This document shows, one piece after another, positions 10,657 through 21,889 of a stretch of 64,000 bases of DNA. Position 1 is the stretch's first letter, and every line of letters starts with the position of its first letter. Position numbers and translations under genes: made by a program. The notes beneath the pieces were generated by a model, which saw nothing but the letters and a program-made list of their open reading frames with translations, had not been told where the DNA came from and did not search any database. Source of the DNA: Aurelia coerulea (lineage: Eukaryota > Cnidaria > Scyphozoa > Semaeostomeae > Ulmaridae); contig CM076955.1 in NCBI GenBank assembly GCA_039566865.1, forward strand, positions 7,256,501 to 7,320,500. Direction: 5' to 3'.

Positions 10657-11165
10657 AAAATGAAGAAAAGAGTAAGAGCAAGAATGAACACAAGTTGCAA
10701 GTCTTCCAGAAAAAGAACAGGCCAAGAATGAATAAATAGAATAAATACATGTAGATGTAACATGTAGCGTAATAATTCATATGAATTTAGAAAATAAAAT
10801 TGATGAACAGACGAATCGCAGAAAAGTGGGCAAGTTCTTTATCTCATTCCATGACAAGAAACTGTAACTAACGAAAAATCTACATTTCAAACTGTTTGGA
10901 ATTTACCATGAAATATTTGCGTGGGAATCTCTCGCTAGCCTGCGCGCAGACTTTGGTTTCTGGGGAGGAAAAGAAGAAAGGAACTATTAATTAGACATTT
11001 TTACAGATTCGAAAGATCTGAGCCCTATGCAAGAATCAAGTCCTGTTCGCTAAGCTCTTTTGAATGACATCTAGTTTGCATTATTTTGAAAAAAAATTCT
11101 TACTTCTATGGGCAAGAACATTGTTACTTTAGATAGTTTCGGTTGTACTTTAGTCGTACATGATT
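10657..11165. other. Intergenic with one repeat end
   Basis: Near 10935 the sequence tagcctgcgcgcagac matches the terminal sequence of the inverted-repeat element at 45231-46485, so a fragment of that family is present. Nothing else is recognised. Confidence 0.5.
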
Positions 11166-12108
11166 TTCTATATAAGAAACTTGGATCAGCAGCACTCAGT
11201 ACTAAAAGTTTCTTGATTTCGATGTTTTAGCAGTAAAAGTTTCTTAATTAGTTTCTTATTTTAGGGCTTAGATTGCGTTATGGCTCGAATGGAGCATTCT
11301 TATCGAAAAAAGGCTTGCATTTTGCATTGATATTGTCACCATGAATATGAGCATACCGGGTGAGCCAGAAAAAAGTTCCCACTTTTGAAAATTCATAGCA
11401 TCAAGAGTACTGCATGGATTGGAATGAATCAATATTTTCTTGACAGCCAAAAGATCAAAGTATTTTTGTGATTTTTCTCGCCTTGTTACCACAAGCATTG
11501 GAAAAATTGGTGAATTCAAATTCATAAAAATTTTATGGTTGCAAAATGACTGAAAAAGGCCTAAAATACATGATCAAATCATAATGGACTCCTCGCTCAG
11601 AACAACAGAGAAAAAGCAATTTCTCATAGGTGAGACATACCGTCTGTCTGCACATCTATTGCCATGGGATTGAAAATCTTTAGTATCTGTTTGAGACTCT
11701 ATGTCTTATTACTCTTGAGAGAGGTGAGAAGTTCGTGTGTATTGTTCTGTGTTAGGAGAGTCCTAACGATTTGATCAAGTATTTTAGGCCCTTTTTCAGT
11801 CATTTTGAAAGCATGAAACTTTTGTAAAGTTGAATTTACCTATATTTGCAGTGCTCGTAAGAAGACGAGAAAAATCTCAAAAATACTTTGATCTTTTGGC
11901 TTTTAACTAGAATTTGAATAATTCAAATCCATGAAGTACTTGTGGTGCTATGAATTTTTGAAGGTGGGAACTTTTTTCTGGCTCACCCGGTATTAAGGCA
12001 AAAAAGTTGCCAATTTTTTCAATGAAATTGCAATCAATCAAACGATGACCTAAAATTTAAGAAACTCTAGCACTACGTTCAAGAACAATTAAGAAACTCT
12101 AAAGTTTT
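11166..12108. mobile_element. AGTTTCTTA-type element, copy 2, interrupted by a MITE
   Basis: The left part has several AGTTTCTTA/TAAGAAACT motifs (11170-11255) and the segment atttcgatgttttagcagtaaaag. The right part has cctaaaatttaagaaactctag, the partner motif set, at about 12050-12108. Reverse-complemented, the copy at 26265-26590 aligns with both sides and lacks the insert, so the MITE at 11356-11990 jumped into this copy. Confidence 0.65.
11356..11990. mobile_element. Tc1/mariner-like inverted-repeat MITE, TA duplicated
   Basis: Terminal inverted repeats begin CCGGGTGAGCCAGAAAAAAG and end with the complement CTTTTTTCTGGCTCACCCGG. TA dinucleotides flank both ends (11354-11355, 11991-11992). 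Inner inverted homology continues: gtgatttttctcgcc near 11470 pairs with gagaaaaatctcaaa near 11870, and both arms contain the aaaatactttgatcttttggc segment or its complement. No transposase frame is present; the longest open stretch, 85 codons, is not recognisable. Confidence 0.85.
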
Positions 12109-12555
12109 AATTCTAGAGTAAGGATCGGTAGATTACGGTTTGAGTGGCATTTTAAACTTTAGACTGTAAAAATTGGTAACTTTATCTCTTGATGTTCATA
12201 TTACATGAAGGCTAAAGTGATTAAAATGAAAAATTGAATTGTAATTGCTACTCTCATCTGAAGACATTCCAACATCCTGCAATATCGCTGATGCTGCTCA
12301 GGTCACAAGTAATAGTTTCTCTCGTAATATAGCCATTCAACGCATCAACGACGACAATAGACCACTTCCAAATTTCGAAAAGGGACTGAGGAGAGCGCGG
12401 CCCATTCTGACAGCCTTGGAAACCAGTAGGAAATCTGGGAATCCCATCTTCTGCAGTGGTATGTGTATGGCTTGAGGCTCGCTCTCATCTCTCTCCAAAC
12501 TAGCGTTATTTTCAATTTATTTGCAACTTCCACAAGTTATGGGATGCTTGCTTAG
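12109..12555. other. Intergenic, unassigned 76-codon frame
   Basis: A plus-strand frame at 12245-12475 (76 codons, starting MLLSSEDIPTSCNIADAAQ) is not recognised. No splice context or homology supports it as a gene. Confidence 0.2.
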
Positions 12556-12610
12556 TCCCGGGGGGGGGGGGGTACTTCACATATTTTGGGTACGGGGACC
12601 CAATCGCGTA
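12556..12610. mobile_element. Terminus of the CCCGGGGG..TACTT repeat family
   Basis: TCCCGGGGGGGGGGGGTACTTC followed by acatattttgggtacgggg matches the left end of the complete element at 44848-45171 and the fragment at 56065. The other end was not found, so this is a truncated copy. Confidence 0.6.
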
Positions 12611-14465
12611 ATATGGCGGCCTAAGCTAATACTAGTTAAATGAAAATAAACTTCATACCGTAAATGGCTGATTGTTATCTCGGTTATCTCTGTCTCGATT
12701 GTGTCTTTCTTCTTGTGCTCTTGTACCCCGAAATGATTGAAGCATTCTGCCACAATGGTAACAGAATTGATGTTGTTGCTGTTGTATTGAAATAACGACG
12801 CAACATTGTAGGTTGAAGTGTGTATACATATAAGAAAGAACAAGGACTGAAGCTTTCTTACTTACATAAATCTAACAACAGTTTTATTCTCGCTCAATCT
12901 CGGTGAATTTTGCATCAAACGCCCAGTTCTTTGCATGAAAATGTTCCCCAGCTTTTAAACTTCGTACTCAATGCATTTGTCTTCACTTTCCTCCCCGAAA
13001 TGATTTAAAACAAACGCGAAACAAAACTGATCACTTTGAAAGTTTGAAATCTGCTCAAGCTCCGTCCACCATGGTAGGTAGGAAAAATTATTAAAACAGG
13101 TAGGAAAAATTATTGTCTATATCTGGTCACGTGGCGGAAAATTTATTGAATGTATTCATTTGCGATTGAGATCTTCCTGCCACGTGACCATATCAATTAA
13201 TGGTTAGGGCGAATGAATCCCATTACATGCGGAATTTTGCATGGAGTACCAAGCTGAAGAACCTTCGAGGATACCAAGCCAAATTTCGAAAGAAAAGTTG
13301 ACTTTAAGAGAGAGAGAAGAAAGTTAAATATCAGAGCTCAGTTTATGGAGGTGTTTCGACGCAAAGGCAAGTTTCTTACAGTTTTATTTTACATCTCTTT
13401 GCTTCACTAACCCTGTCATACATCCAATGGCATAATGTTTATTTGGGGTCATCTACTAAAGACTTGTCGTGCCCGTTAAGATCTGCCTCCCATTCCTGCT
13501 AAACTTTTTTGACTCCGGTGAAGGTTGCCGAGTTTCCATAGGCCCGCAAATATTGTTGCTAGAATCTGAATGTTTAGAGGGGGGGGGGGGGTTGCTGTAT
13601 ATTTTGTTAGTATGAAAGAATGTCGACTGCATTCAGGGACGTAAGAATCATCTCATTAGGAATGCATAGGAAGAAGTGCTCCAATCGAAATTGTATGGGC
13701 GGAAGAAGACTTCAAAATGGGCAGGATTTTAATTTTTGCATCAAGCACCCCTATCCCAGAGTACCCCCCTGGGACATGAAAGGATTGATTTCCCGGTCAT
13801 ACATCGAAAAGATTGATTGTTCAAATTCAATGATTTATTGTTATCTTACAATGGAGTAGTGTTAAATTGACAATGGTTGACAAAAGAAGAAAGCTAATTG
13901 GATAAACGGCTTCGTGCCTTATATATATAGATTGGTATGTTGCGAAATTCTGTATTAGTTACAATAAAGTGCCGCCCCAATAACCGTCACAAACAAAAAT
14001 GCAACAAGATACCATGCTTGCTGGCCTCATGACGCGTCCTCACTTGATTTTTTAACCCACTTCACACAGGAACACAGCCTGCACCAAAGCATAAAATTTA
14101 ATGAAATTACAAAAGGAAAGGCATTTCTTTATATCCTTGAAAATAAAATTGCATTTCTCCCAAGATAGTGCGAACTCTCGTACAGCAGCTTACAATTAAT
14201 CGATTTCTAAATCCCAAATCACCACGAAAAAGTTTTCTCTTTGTCCATTCATGTCGATTCTTTAGAAAACTTGATCAACGTTTTTTGATCGTTTTCAGTG
14301 TTTTCGAAAAAGAAAATTTTAAGAAACTCGCTTGTAGCTCTAAAAACTGAAAACGGAAAAATTTGCAAGAAATCCTAGAATCTAATTCAGGCTTTCTGCT
14401 AGAGATTAAGTCATAAATCTTTAAAATCGGTCCTATGTACGATTTATCGTGGCCTGCCAAACGTG
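12611..14465. other. Intergenic with a CACGTG hairpin and microhomologies
   Basis: Inverted copies of GGTCACGTGGC at 13125-13135 and GCCACGTGACC at 13179-13189 form a loop of about 43 bp. A 10-G run lies at about 13580-13590. A plus-strand 79-codon frame (13620-13859) is unrecognised. No exon is identifiable. Confidence 0.4.
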
Positions 14466-14491
14466 CATAGTTTATTTTGGCGCACCCGGTA
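14466..14491. mobile_element. Solo Tc1/mariner-like terminus
   Basis: The sequence tttattttggcgcacccgg followed by TATATATA has the ACCCGGTA-type end shared by the TA-flanked elements at 11356 and 54651. No partner end was found, so it is a relic. Confidence 0.45.
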
Positions 14492-14927
14492 TATATATAT
14501 GTACTCAAGAAAAACACATTCGTTTAAACGTTTCGGCGCAAGCCTTCATCAGTATGACTTCTCAAATTCAACATCGCATACATATCAATTTCGAAACACA
14601 AAACCATTTACGAAAACAAGAGCATAAAGGGATCCTACTAAATACAATCTTCTATTCTATTATTTATATTATTAAAACGTGAAGCGAATTTTGTGTGGCG
14701 TAAAACTCGAGCACCGTTGCGCTGATCCTCGCGAAACTTTCCAAATATCTTCGTCTTCTCCCTACGGGGTGCAATAGAGATTTTGTTTTCTCAAATTCGC
14801 CCCAAATCAGGGTAAGGGGCGAATTTGGTGACATGAAAGGATTGGCGGAATCCCTCTCAGTTTTCTGTGAACAAGGGAATGATCGTTAGACGTATCACAA
14901 TTGCCGGACCAATTATGATAGATTGGA

Positions 14928-15697
14928 GCCATAGAAATGATTGGAGCTTTATTTTACTCAGACTCTTTTTTAAAGGAGGAGAGGCAGAGATGTAGGAACC
15001 GGGGGGCACTGGGGGCACGTGCCCCCCAAGATTTTGAAATAAACAAAGAAGTGCCCTTTTAATTTTCAGGAAATGCCCCTTTAGCTTGATGGAAAAAGTG
15101 CCCTCGAAGTGTCGTGCCCCTCCAAGTTTGAGATGCTTCCTACGTCCCTGAGGAGAGGGCAGAGTTATACAGATCGACCTATTTTTCCAGCATAAATTTT
15201 GTTGGCCCGAGAGGAGAGTATAGGAGAGCTTTGAGTGAGAAAGGGAGACTATTCTTAGCCAAGGGGGGAAACTCTTCATATACGCAGATGGGTCTTCATA
15301 TACGCGGAGGAAATTTCAGGAAACCCAAAAAATATCAGTTTAGCTTCATTACAACCCAGAAAAGCAGCTCATTTTATACCTTGACATCTGTAAACAAGCC
15401 ATAGAAATGATTGGGACTTTATTTTACTCAGACTCTCTTTTTGAAAGGAGTAGAGGGCAGAGTTATACAGATCGACTTATTTTTCCAGCATAAAATTTTG
15501 TTGGCCCGAGAGGAGAGCATAGGAGAGGTTTGAATGAGAAAGGGAGACCATTCTTAGCCCAGGGGGGAACTCTTCATATATGCGGATGGGTCTTCGTATA
15601 CGCCGAGGAAATTTCAGGAAACCCAAAAAATATCAGTTTAGCTTCATTACAACCCAAAAACGCAGCTCATTTTATACCTTGACATCTGTAAACGAGC
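14928..15697. repeat. ~300-bp tandem duplication, one copy carrying a MITE
   Basis: Copy 1 (14928-15397) and copy 2 (15398-15697) both begin gccatagaaatgattgg and end ttgacatctgtaaacragc. Without the MITE, copy 1 is about 296 bp. They differ at scattered single bases. Copy 2 keeps the uninterrupted site (gaaaggagtagagggcag) that corresponds to the MITE insertion point in copy 1. Confidence 0.9.
14985..15150. mobile_element. hAT-type MITE with 8-bp TSD AGGAGAGG
   Basis: The 166-bp element starts CAGAGATGTAGGAACC and ends GCTTCCTACGTCCCTG, imperfect inverted repeats. AGGAGAGG precedes it (14977-14984) and follows it (15151-15158). An 8-bp TSD with CAG..CTG termini is the hAT signature. It contains a gggggcacgtgcccccc palindrome. 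A second copy lies at 20551-20718. Confidence 0.9.
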
Positions 15698-16187
15698 ATA
15701 AAAGATCTGGAAACAGTGCAAATTGAGACCAGGATTTTCAAATATTTCATGACCAAAAATATCGAAAACATAATTTTAGTTTATTTGGACCCAAGAATAT
15801 CATTTTCAGCAATATTCTGACCCAAAAATATCGACTTACATCCCCGTATGTGCATGTGCTGAGTGCCCCCCCCCCCCTGGATCCTTGGCAGCACGGGACC
15901 GGAGATCCAAGGCTCCTATCGTTCCATACGCTGGTTCTACTGCTCCGGATTATACACATTCATCGGATGATATAAAGCAGATAATGCTGTCAAAGATTTC
16001 CTGTTTGTGTGATTTTGGTATTGTCACGAAAAAAAATCATGTCATAAATAAGATCATGAGTGCATCCTTACAAAGGAAGGCTTCAGAGAAGTAGGGGGGG
16101 GGGTCGAATGAAAGGGAGATTTATTCTGAGGGGCATAGAGCTAAAAAGAGAGTACGGGATATAAATAGGCAATGAGATGCTAAAAGT
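15698..16187. other. Intergenic, G-run repeat debris
   Basis: Several fragments of the atac/accc-rich repeat type (ccaaaaatatcga motifs near 15750 and 15820) occur with a 13-C run near 15867 and a G run near 16096. No gene is seen. Confidence 0.45.
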
Positions 16188-16351
16188 CAGGGCCGTAGGA
16201 AGCTGCTTCTGATTGGGGGGGGGGGGCAATTGTTCTTCAAACAATAGAGAACAATACATCTAATTAATACTTGTGACGTAGCACCATTGTTTTCAAAATT
16301 ATTGGGGGGGGGGCTTAAGCCCCCCTGCCCCACCCCCTTCCTACGGGCCTG
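16188..16351. mobile_element. hAT-type MITE with exact 8-bp TSD CTAAAAGT
   Basis: The termini CAGGGCCGTAGGAAG and CTTCCTACGGGCCTG are inverted repeats; CTAAAAGT is duplicated exactly on both sides (16180-16187 and 16352-16359). Inside, two G/C-run hairpin arms (12-G run near 16220; ggggggggggcttaagcccccc near 16310) make a strong secondary structure. Non-coding, 164 bp. Confidence 0.95.
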
Positions 16352-16435
16352 CTAAAAGTAGATGTCTTACTCAGAGTTCCTCTTACTTTCACACGTTCTA
16401 GAGGAGGATATAAATATGCTCGCTGCAAAGGGCTG

Positions 16436-18195
16436 CAGTGGCGTAACAGAGACACTCGGGGCCCGTAGGAATTTGGTAAGTTGGGGCCCTTATGTAGGGA
16501 CCGTGAAGCGAAGTGAGATCTACGGGGAAAGAGGGTTCAGGGTTGTGGGCAAAGCTTTGAAACTATGCCTTTTAAAAACTCGAAAAATCCAGGTTTTATG
16601 GTAACAAAAGTTTCTACATAGGAAAAATCAACAGTAAATTTAGCACATTAATAATGAATTTCGTGTAAAAAGTTAGGTAGTTTACATAAGGTACATAAAC
16701 AAACTGTTGTTCTTCAGTATGAAATTATATATCTGAACTCTATTTCATAGTGTAGTCTACCCTTGAACACTATTTTAACCCTATTTTTACCGGGGGGGCG
16801 GGCGTTGTTTGCCCCCCCTATCGGATTTTTTTTTAATAGCTCCCAAACGATGCTACTTACAATGCTGAAACTCCTTGAATTTTCCTAAAATTTAGTTGGC
16901 AATCAGAAAATAGAAATTTCAATACCTATTGCCTGATCACGTGACCACCACATGCCCATATTTAGAGAGTGGTCACAAAGAAATTCTTTAAAACGGTTCT
17001 AATTTATTTCTTTGTTACTAAATCTCAACAATATATATACCATTCGATTCGTCTCAATGAGTACTTTCATTTGATATATAACTTATTTATATTTGCTCAC
17101 ATCAGCAGTTTATTTTTTCTATGACGTCATCAATCTTTATGACGTCATATTCCTAATGAATGAGTATTTTTTCATGCAAAATATATGTAATTACCTCAAA
17201 TATTGATGAAGGTACTTGATTTCACCAATAATATGCGAAATTAATGGTTTTAAATCATATTTATTGAGCTAACAATTTTGCATTGAATCAAATTTTCATT
17301 ATTTAGTTAGTTAATTTATCAGAAACCACAAATGTCCGTATGAAACCATATAAAACTACAAATTAATGGTGTCAAGCAGGTATTTGGATGGTTTTTGGCT
17401 AATTTTATCAAGCTATTTGCTAATTATGGGCCCTTTTCTGCAAATAGCTCGATTTTCTCAAAATTTGCATTGTTTTAGTTGCCTAGCAACCAAGCACGTG
17501 ACTGTTGATTAATTGATGCTATTTTTAGATTCTCCTTTGTTCAATTATGACACAGTGCAAGTTTCATTGTCATAGCTGTTATACTTGTGGAGAAAAACAG
17601 GGGGGGACGGAAAACGCCCCAACCCCCTGGTAGAAAATCACTTTTTTTTTACCCGGTTAAAATAGGGTTAAAGATACACGGCAATATTCAAACGTTCAGA
17701 CGGTACTGTTATGCTGTTTGGCTGTTTGATGAAGATAACTTTGAACACACAAATGTTACCAAAAGATGTCCTGCATTTCTTTTGCTTAAAACCTACCTTA
17801 AAGCTTTTGCGGATAATATTAGTGCAATAGAAGCAGTACAGTTAGTGCAGACTAACTGTTCTCCCTTTATACCCGAAAGCTATCCATACCAATAAACACA
17901 ATAGTTTATAAAAAGAATTTTAGTAAACAGAATGCAAAGTCACAGTATGTTATTAGGTGCTCTTGCTCACAAGAATAAAGTTTTGAGGCAAATTGTTGGT
18001 AATGAACAAAAACGGAATGAAAGTCCAGTGTTGTGTTAGCAACACTGGTTAGTAGGGGTTTTTGGGAAGGCGTAAGGAAGACTTTTAGCTCAGTATGGCC
18101 AAAAACAACATAATACGACAAAATTTTTGGGGGCCCCTTTTGTCGGGGGCCCTTAGTTCGTGAACTAAGGTGGCCTGAACTGCGTTACGCCACTG
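16436..18195. mobile_element. hAT-like element with CAGTGGCGTAAC termini
   Basis: It starts CAGTGGCGTAAC and ends with the complement GTTACGCCACTG; such CAGTGGCG ends are frequent in hAT elements. Only weak flanking similarity exists (caaagggc versus caaggagc), so no clean TSD is claimed. Internally a frame around 17700-17895 (ending PFIPESYPYQ) is unrecognised and may be residual transposase-region sequence. A complete piggyBac-type MITE is nested inside. Confidence 0.65.
16779..17667. mobile_element. piggyBac-type non-autonomous element, TTAA flanked
   Basis: The ends are CCCTATTTTTACCGGG and CCCGGTTAAAATAGGG, near-perfect inverted repeats starting with CCC. TTAA lies immediately outside both ends (16775-16778 and 17668-17671), the obligatory piggyBac target. 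The element is 889 bp, contains CACGTGAC and TGACGTCA sites, and has no transposase. A diverged relative ends at 57669, also at TTAA. Confidence 0.9.
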
Positions 18196-19985
18196 CAAGG
18201 AGCCCTTCAAGGGAAGGAGAGGTCAGAAGTCTATTCTAAACAGTTAGTGAATTGAACGAGGAATTTGCTGAAAGGGTCAAGGGGTGCGATAACGATTGAC
18301 TGTTTCGTTCGTTCGTTAATCAGTCAGAAGCTATTCTTTTGAATGAAGTTTACGTTTTCTCCGGGGGGAGGGAGGTCTAGCAAAATATCCCTTTTTGGCA
18401 TGTTGGTGTTTTGACAACATGCTCTAGAAAAATTGCTTAATCTTGATACCCCGTGCTAGAAAAAATTGGAGAAAACGATACCCTGAAAACAAATGTAATA
18501 AGTAACCGCCCCCCTGGGGTATTGCTAGCAGTTTCTTATTCAATGTCATATTTGCAGGTAACGACGGGGGCCTAGGCTTATCCAAATCACTGATTATCCA
18601 AATATTTCCTCACTACACGGTTGATATATGTTGTTAATTTGGGTACAACGGAGGAGCATTAGTATGTAAATTTCAGAAGAGCAAAGATTAAAGAAGGTAA
18701 ACGATGGAAGGTAAGGGAGCAGTTATTTCAATCCTGGGTACCAGCGCGGAAGATACTTTAACAGAATTAGACAACATTTCATTTTTATACCCCATCTTGA
18801 ATTTGGAAAAAAGTCTTATACCCCACCACCTTTCAGCCAAATGGTTTTTTACCCCATCCAGAAGTCTTCGAGGATGTGATGTATAAAATTTATACACATG
18901 CATGCCAATTTATTCCAGGCAATTTGCATACAGGTCAAGTGATTCGTCATTTCCAGTTGTCTTTCAATTTTAATTTTAAATGTTAACTGATGACTTCACA
19001 TAAATAGTTTTCAAGCAAAATAGTTTTGCACCTCATACCAATTTCCCTTGATATTTGGACACCCCCACACAGTAATGGAAAAGATTCTCATACCCCTGTC
19101 AAAAATCCTCCGCCTTGGTAACCCAGGATCAAAAATGACTGATACCTAACCGAACAAGAGCAATGACTGCAACTGTGAGAAATTTGGGAAATTAGACATC
19201 GCAACTTTGCAGTATAGATTGAAAAAATCTTGAGGGACTTTAAATTGCATGAACATTTAGCAAAGAAAGGATATACATAAGCAGTGAAAAGAGGAAGCAA
19301 TGGGGAGAAATAGAGGAACAACAACGAACAAGTTCATCTTGCCTCTATCTTTGGAATTATAAAGAACGTTGGCAAGCATCGACGGAAATGAACACCGATT
19401 AAACCGTGCCTATATGTGATAAGACTTCGTATTTCAAAACATGAGTAGCTATGCAGAAGGAAGGACAACAAGAATAGAGACGGCTGCGAGAAACAAGACA
19501 GATGAAGTTTTAAGATACAGGGTGCATATATCAAATGCAGGTAAATCAACTAACAGTGCAAACAGGTCTCGGAGTAGACAGGCGAGACGGAGTGGAATTG
19601 AATTTGGCGCAAGGCTGGTGCAAAGAGCTGACCAGAGCTGATAAAACAGGATTCTACTGGGTTTTGAAACAGGAGAATTTACACCAGAGACATATCCGTT
19701 TGAACATGAGACATGTAAGAGAGACTGCAATAGGTCTCAGCATACGCCACTTAGATGGAAGTGTATTTTCTCTGCTTTTGAATTTCCTCATTTTCAACTA
19801 TTGATTTGCAAGCAGGTTGAAGTAAATTCTTATTAGAAATTCTAACAAGCTCTTGGAATGAAAATAATGAACATTATATAATGTCATATGATACCATTTA
19901 GAGAGCTGTAATTTTCTTAAAGAAACTGTCCCGGTATACAGTGCTGAGATATTCCTTCCAGTCAACCAAGGCCTAACAACGTGAA
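18196..19985. other. Intergenic, decayed ACCCC-rich repeats
   Basis: Fragments between about 18360 and 19110 (gataccccgtgctag, tataccccaccac, cataccccctgtc, flanked by G/C runs) resemble decayed members of the poly-G-ended repeat family. The stretch 19120-19985 is unremarkable; frames up to 93 codons are unrecognised. Confidence 0.4.
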
Positions 19986-19989
19986 GGTC

Positions 19990-20430
19990 CAAGTTCATGT
20001 TAGAATTTCCATTCCTAAAAATTAAACTGGAAAACAAATGCTTATCTTATCTGGGGCCAAAACCTGGAATAGTCTTCCATCTGAGTTGAAATCAACAAAC
20101 AATATCAATGCATTCAAACATAAGACCAAAGAGAACTTTTTCAAAATATACTGAAAGAGGAAAATGACATATATGTCTTCTACTAAGGACCATATTGAAA
20201 ACACACGTGCAGCTCTGTATTTCCTTTTTTAATACGTATTTCCTTTATACAGCATCCTCTAAGAGGACCATTGTGGAAATAAGGTCAGCTTCGCCTTTCA
20301 ATGCTATCCTTGCCACTGTAAATAGCAGTGTTTATCTTTACGTTTTGAACATTTAACTTTTCATTGTATCTATTTTTGTTATAAAACGTCTAAATATTCA
20401 TTGTGGCAAATTGATAAATAAAATACCAAA
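19990..20430 (+). mobile_element. LINE relic, RT C-terminal tail and 3' UTR
   Basis: The reading from 20038 to the stop at 20152-20154 (GAKTWNSLPSELKST..INAFKHKTKENFF) is the conserved last ~35 residues of CR1/Jockey-like LINE reverse transcriptases (typically GaklWNsLP..ik....l..FK..lk..l). Upstream an in-frame stop (TAA near 20023) ends similarity. The following 270 bp, including aagaggaccattgtggaaataagg and ending ttgataaataaaatacc, looks like the LINE 3' UTR. Confidence 0.7.
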
Positions 20431-20550
20431 AACCCATTGTTATGAACTCTTAGCGAAAGGTTGAGTATAGGCCCTGGCATCGGTTGTTTTGAAAAGTCAA
20501 TATGGGATCAATTTCAAGCGTCAGTGGAAAACTTTCCGGCAAACTGAAAA

Positions 20551-20718
20551 CAGAGACGATTGAACCGGGGGCACGGGGGGGCACGTGCCCCCCAAGATTT
20601 TGCAATAAACAAAGACGTTCCCTTTTCGTTTTTAGGAAGTGCCCATTTAGCTTCATGAAAAATGCCCTTGAAGTGTTGTGCCCCCCTCCCCAAATTTGAG
20701 ATGCTTCCTATGTACCTG
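20551..20718. mobile_element. Second copy of the CAGAGA..CTG hAT-type MITE
   Basis: The 168-bp sequence is homologous to 14985-15150 throughout (cccccaagattttg, aataaacaaag, gatgcttccta). It is flanked by actgaaaa (20543-20550) and aatgaaaa (20719-20726), an 8-bp TSD with one mismatch. Confidence 0.85.
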
Positions 20719-20726
20719 AATGAAAA

Positions 20727-21880
20727 TAAGATTTGTAGCTGCAACATGACCCAATTAAACATTTACCATGGCTGAGACGGCAACTATGATAACAATTGTA
20801 CATTTGATACAAACGCGTCTCCCTATCCCTGGTGAGCAAAGAACAACAAAGCAAAAAAGGGGGAACTAAATCAACGAGAGTAGCGAAGGCACGAGAGCGC
20901 AATGTGGGCATCTAAATCATTTAGAGCAGAAAGAGCAAAGCAGACAAACGAGAGATAGCGAAGGAGTGAGATATAATACGATAATGAGAGCAAGGAGAGA
21001 AAATGTTGGCCGACGAGTCAACTGGATAGATCGAGGAGATCTTAAGGGTCTGCAGAATTATTGAAAGTATTCAAGATGGAGAAGATATAAACAGTTAACA
21101 GAGGGATAGCGAGTACTAAATAGACCCCATCCTAAGGTATATTCAGGATATTTGTGCTTAGACTGGGGTACCAAGCATCACCCCAACATGATAATTCCTA
21201 GCATGAAAATAGATGCAGAAAAATATTTTCTCTGACCCAACGCTACTAAAATTTATGAAGTCAGCATCTTAAATCCGTGGACAAGTGTCCCAACTGATTA
21301 GATTGCTCATAATTTATTTGGAAATTTCAATATTTTGATTTTATTAATGTTACTTGATCTTACTTTGGTTTGTAACAAAATATTTTACCCGTTGTTTTAC
21401 TGTCTCCCATATTTGAGACCCAAAAGATAATCTAGAATTTGAGCAACCCAACAGAACAGAACCCCCCCCCCCAACTTGGGAAAATAGATAGAATATTTAT
21501 CTATACACATCTCTCCCTTAGTAACTGGCGCACGTAAACTTAACTTTCCATACATTTGAATGCCAATTACAACGGCGGGCCAGCGCGGCGCCGCAGGCGA
21601 CGCGCGGCAAGCCTAGTTGATAATTAAAAGGTTTTAAAGTAACCGGTGTAAACAGAGGCGGCAGTAGGAAGATGAAAGAAAGCGCAGTGTTAAGTACTGC
21701 TAAAGTCGGCGGCGGTGTCTGTCTCGCGGAAGCTGAAAAGAAATGTGTGTTAGAACCAAACCAGCAATAGAAAAATCCAAGAGCGGATGGGCAGAAAGAG
21801 ATCCCTAAAGAATAGCGTGTGTCCCTAAAGAAAAGCTAAGCGCACACATCAAAACAACAAAACAACCAAAATGTAAGCAA
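20727..21880. other. Intergenic, purine-rich stretch then GC-rich patch
   Basis: From about 20860 to 21110 the plus strand is purine-rich (gagagatagcgaaggagtgag) without clear periodicity. A GC-rich patch (gggccagcgcggcgccgcaggcgacgcgcggc, about 21577-21610) precedes the Penelope-like element and may belong to its 3' UTR. No gene is recognised. Confidence 0.4.
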
Positions 21881-21889
21881 AAATCAAAT

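Noticed and set aside
13125..13189. MITE around the GGTCACGTGGC inverted pair
   Set aside because: The arms are only 11 bp and no flanking duplication exists; described as a hairpin only.
14857..15279. 140-codon minus-strand frame
   Set aside because: It runs through the MITE at 14985-15150 and across its target-site duplication; the matching frame at 20450-20762 has the same MITE origin.
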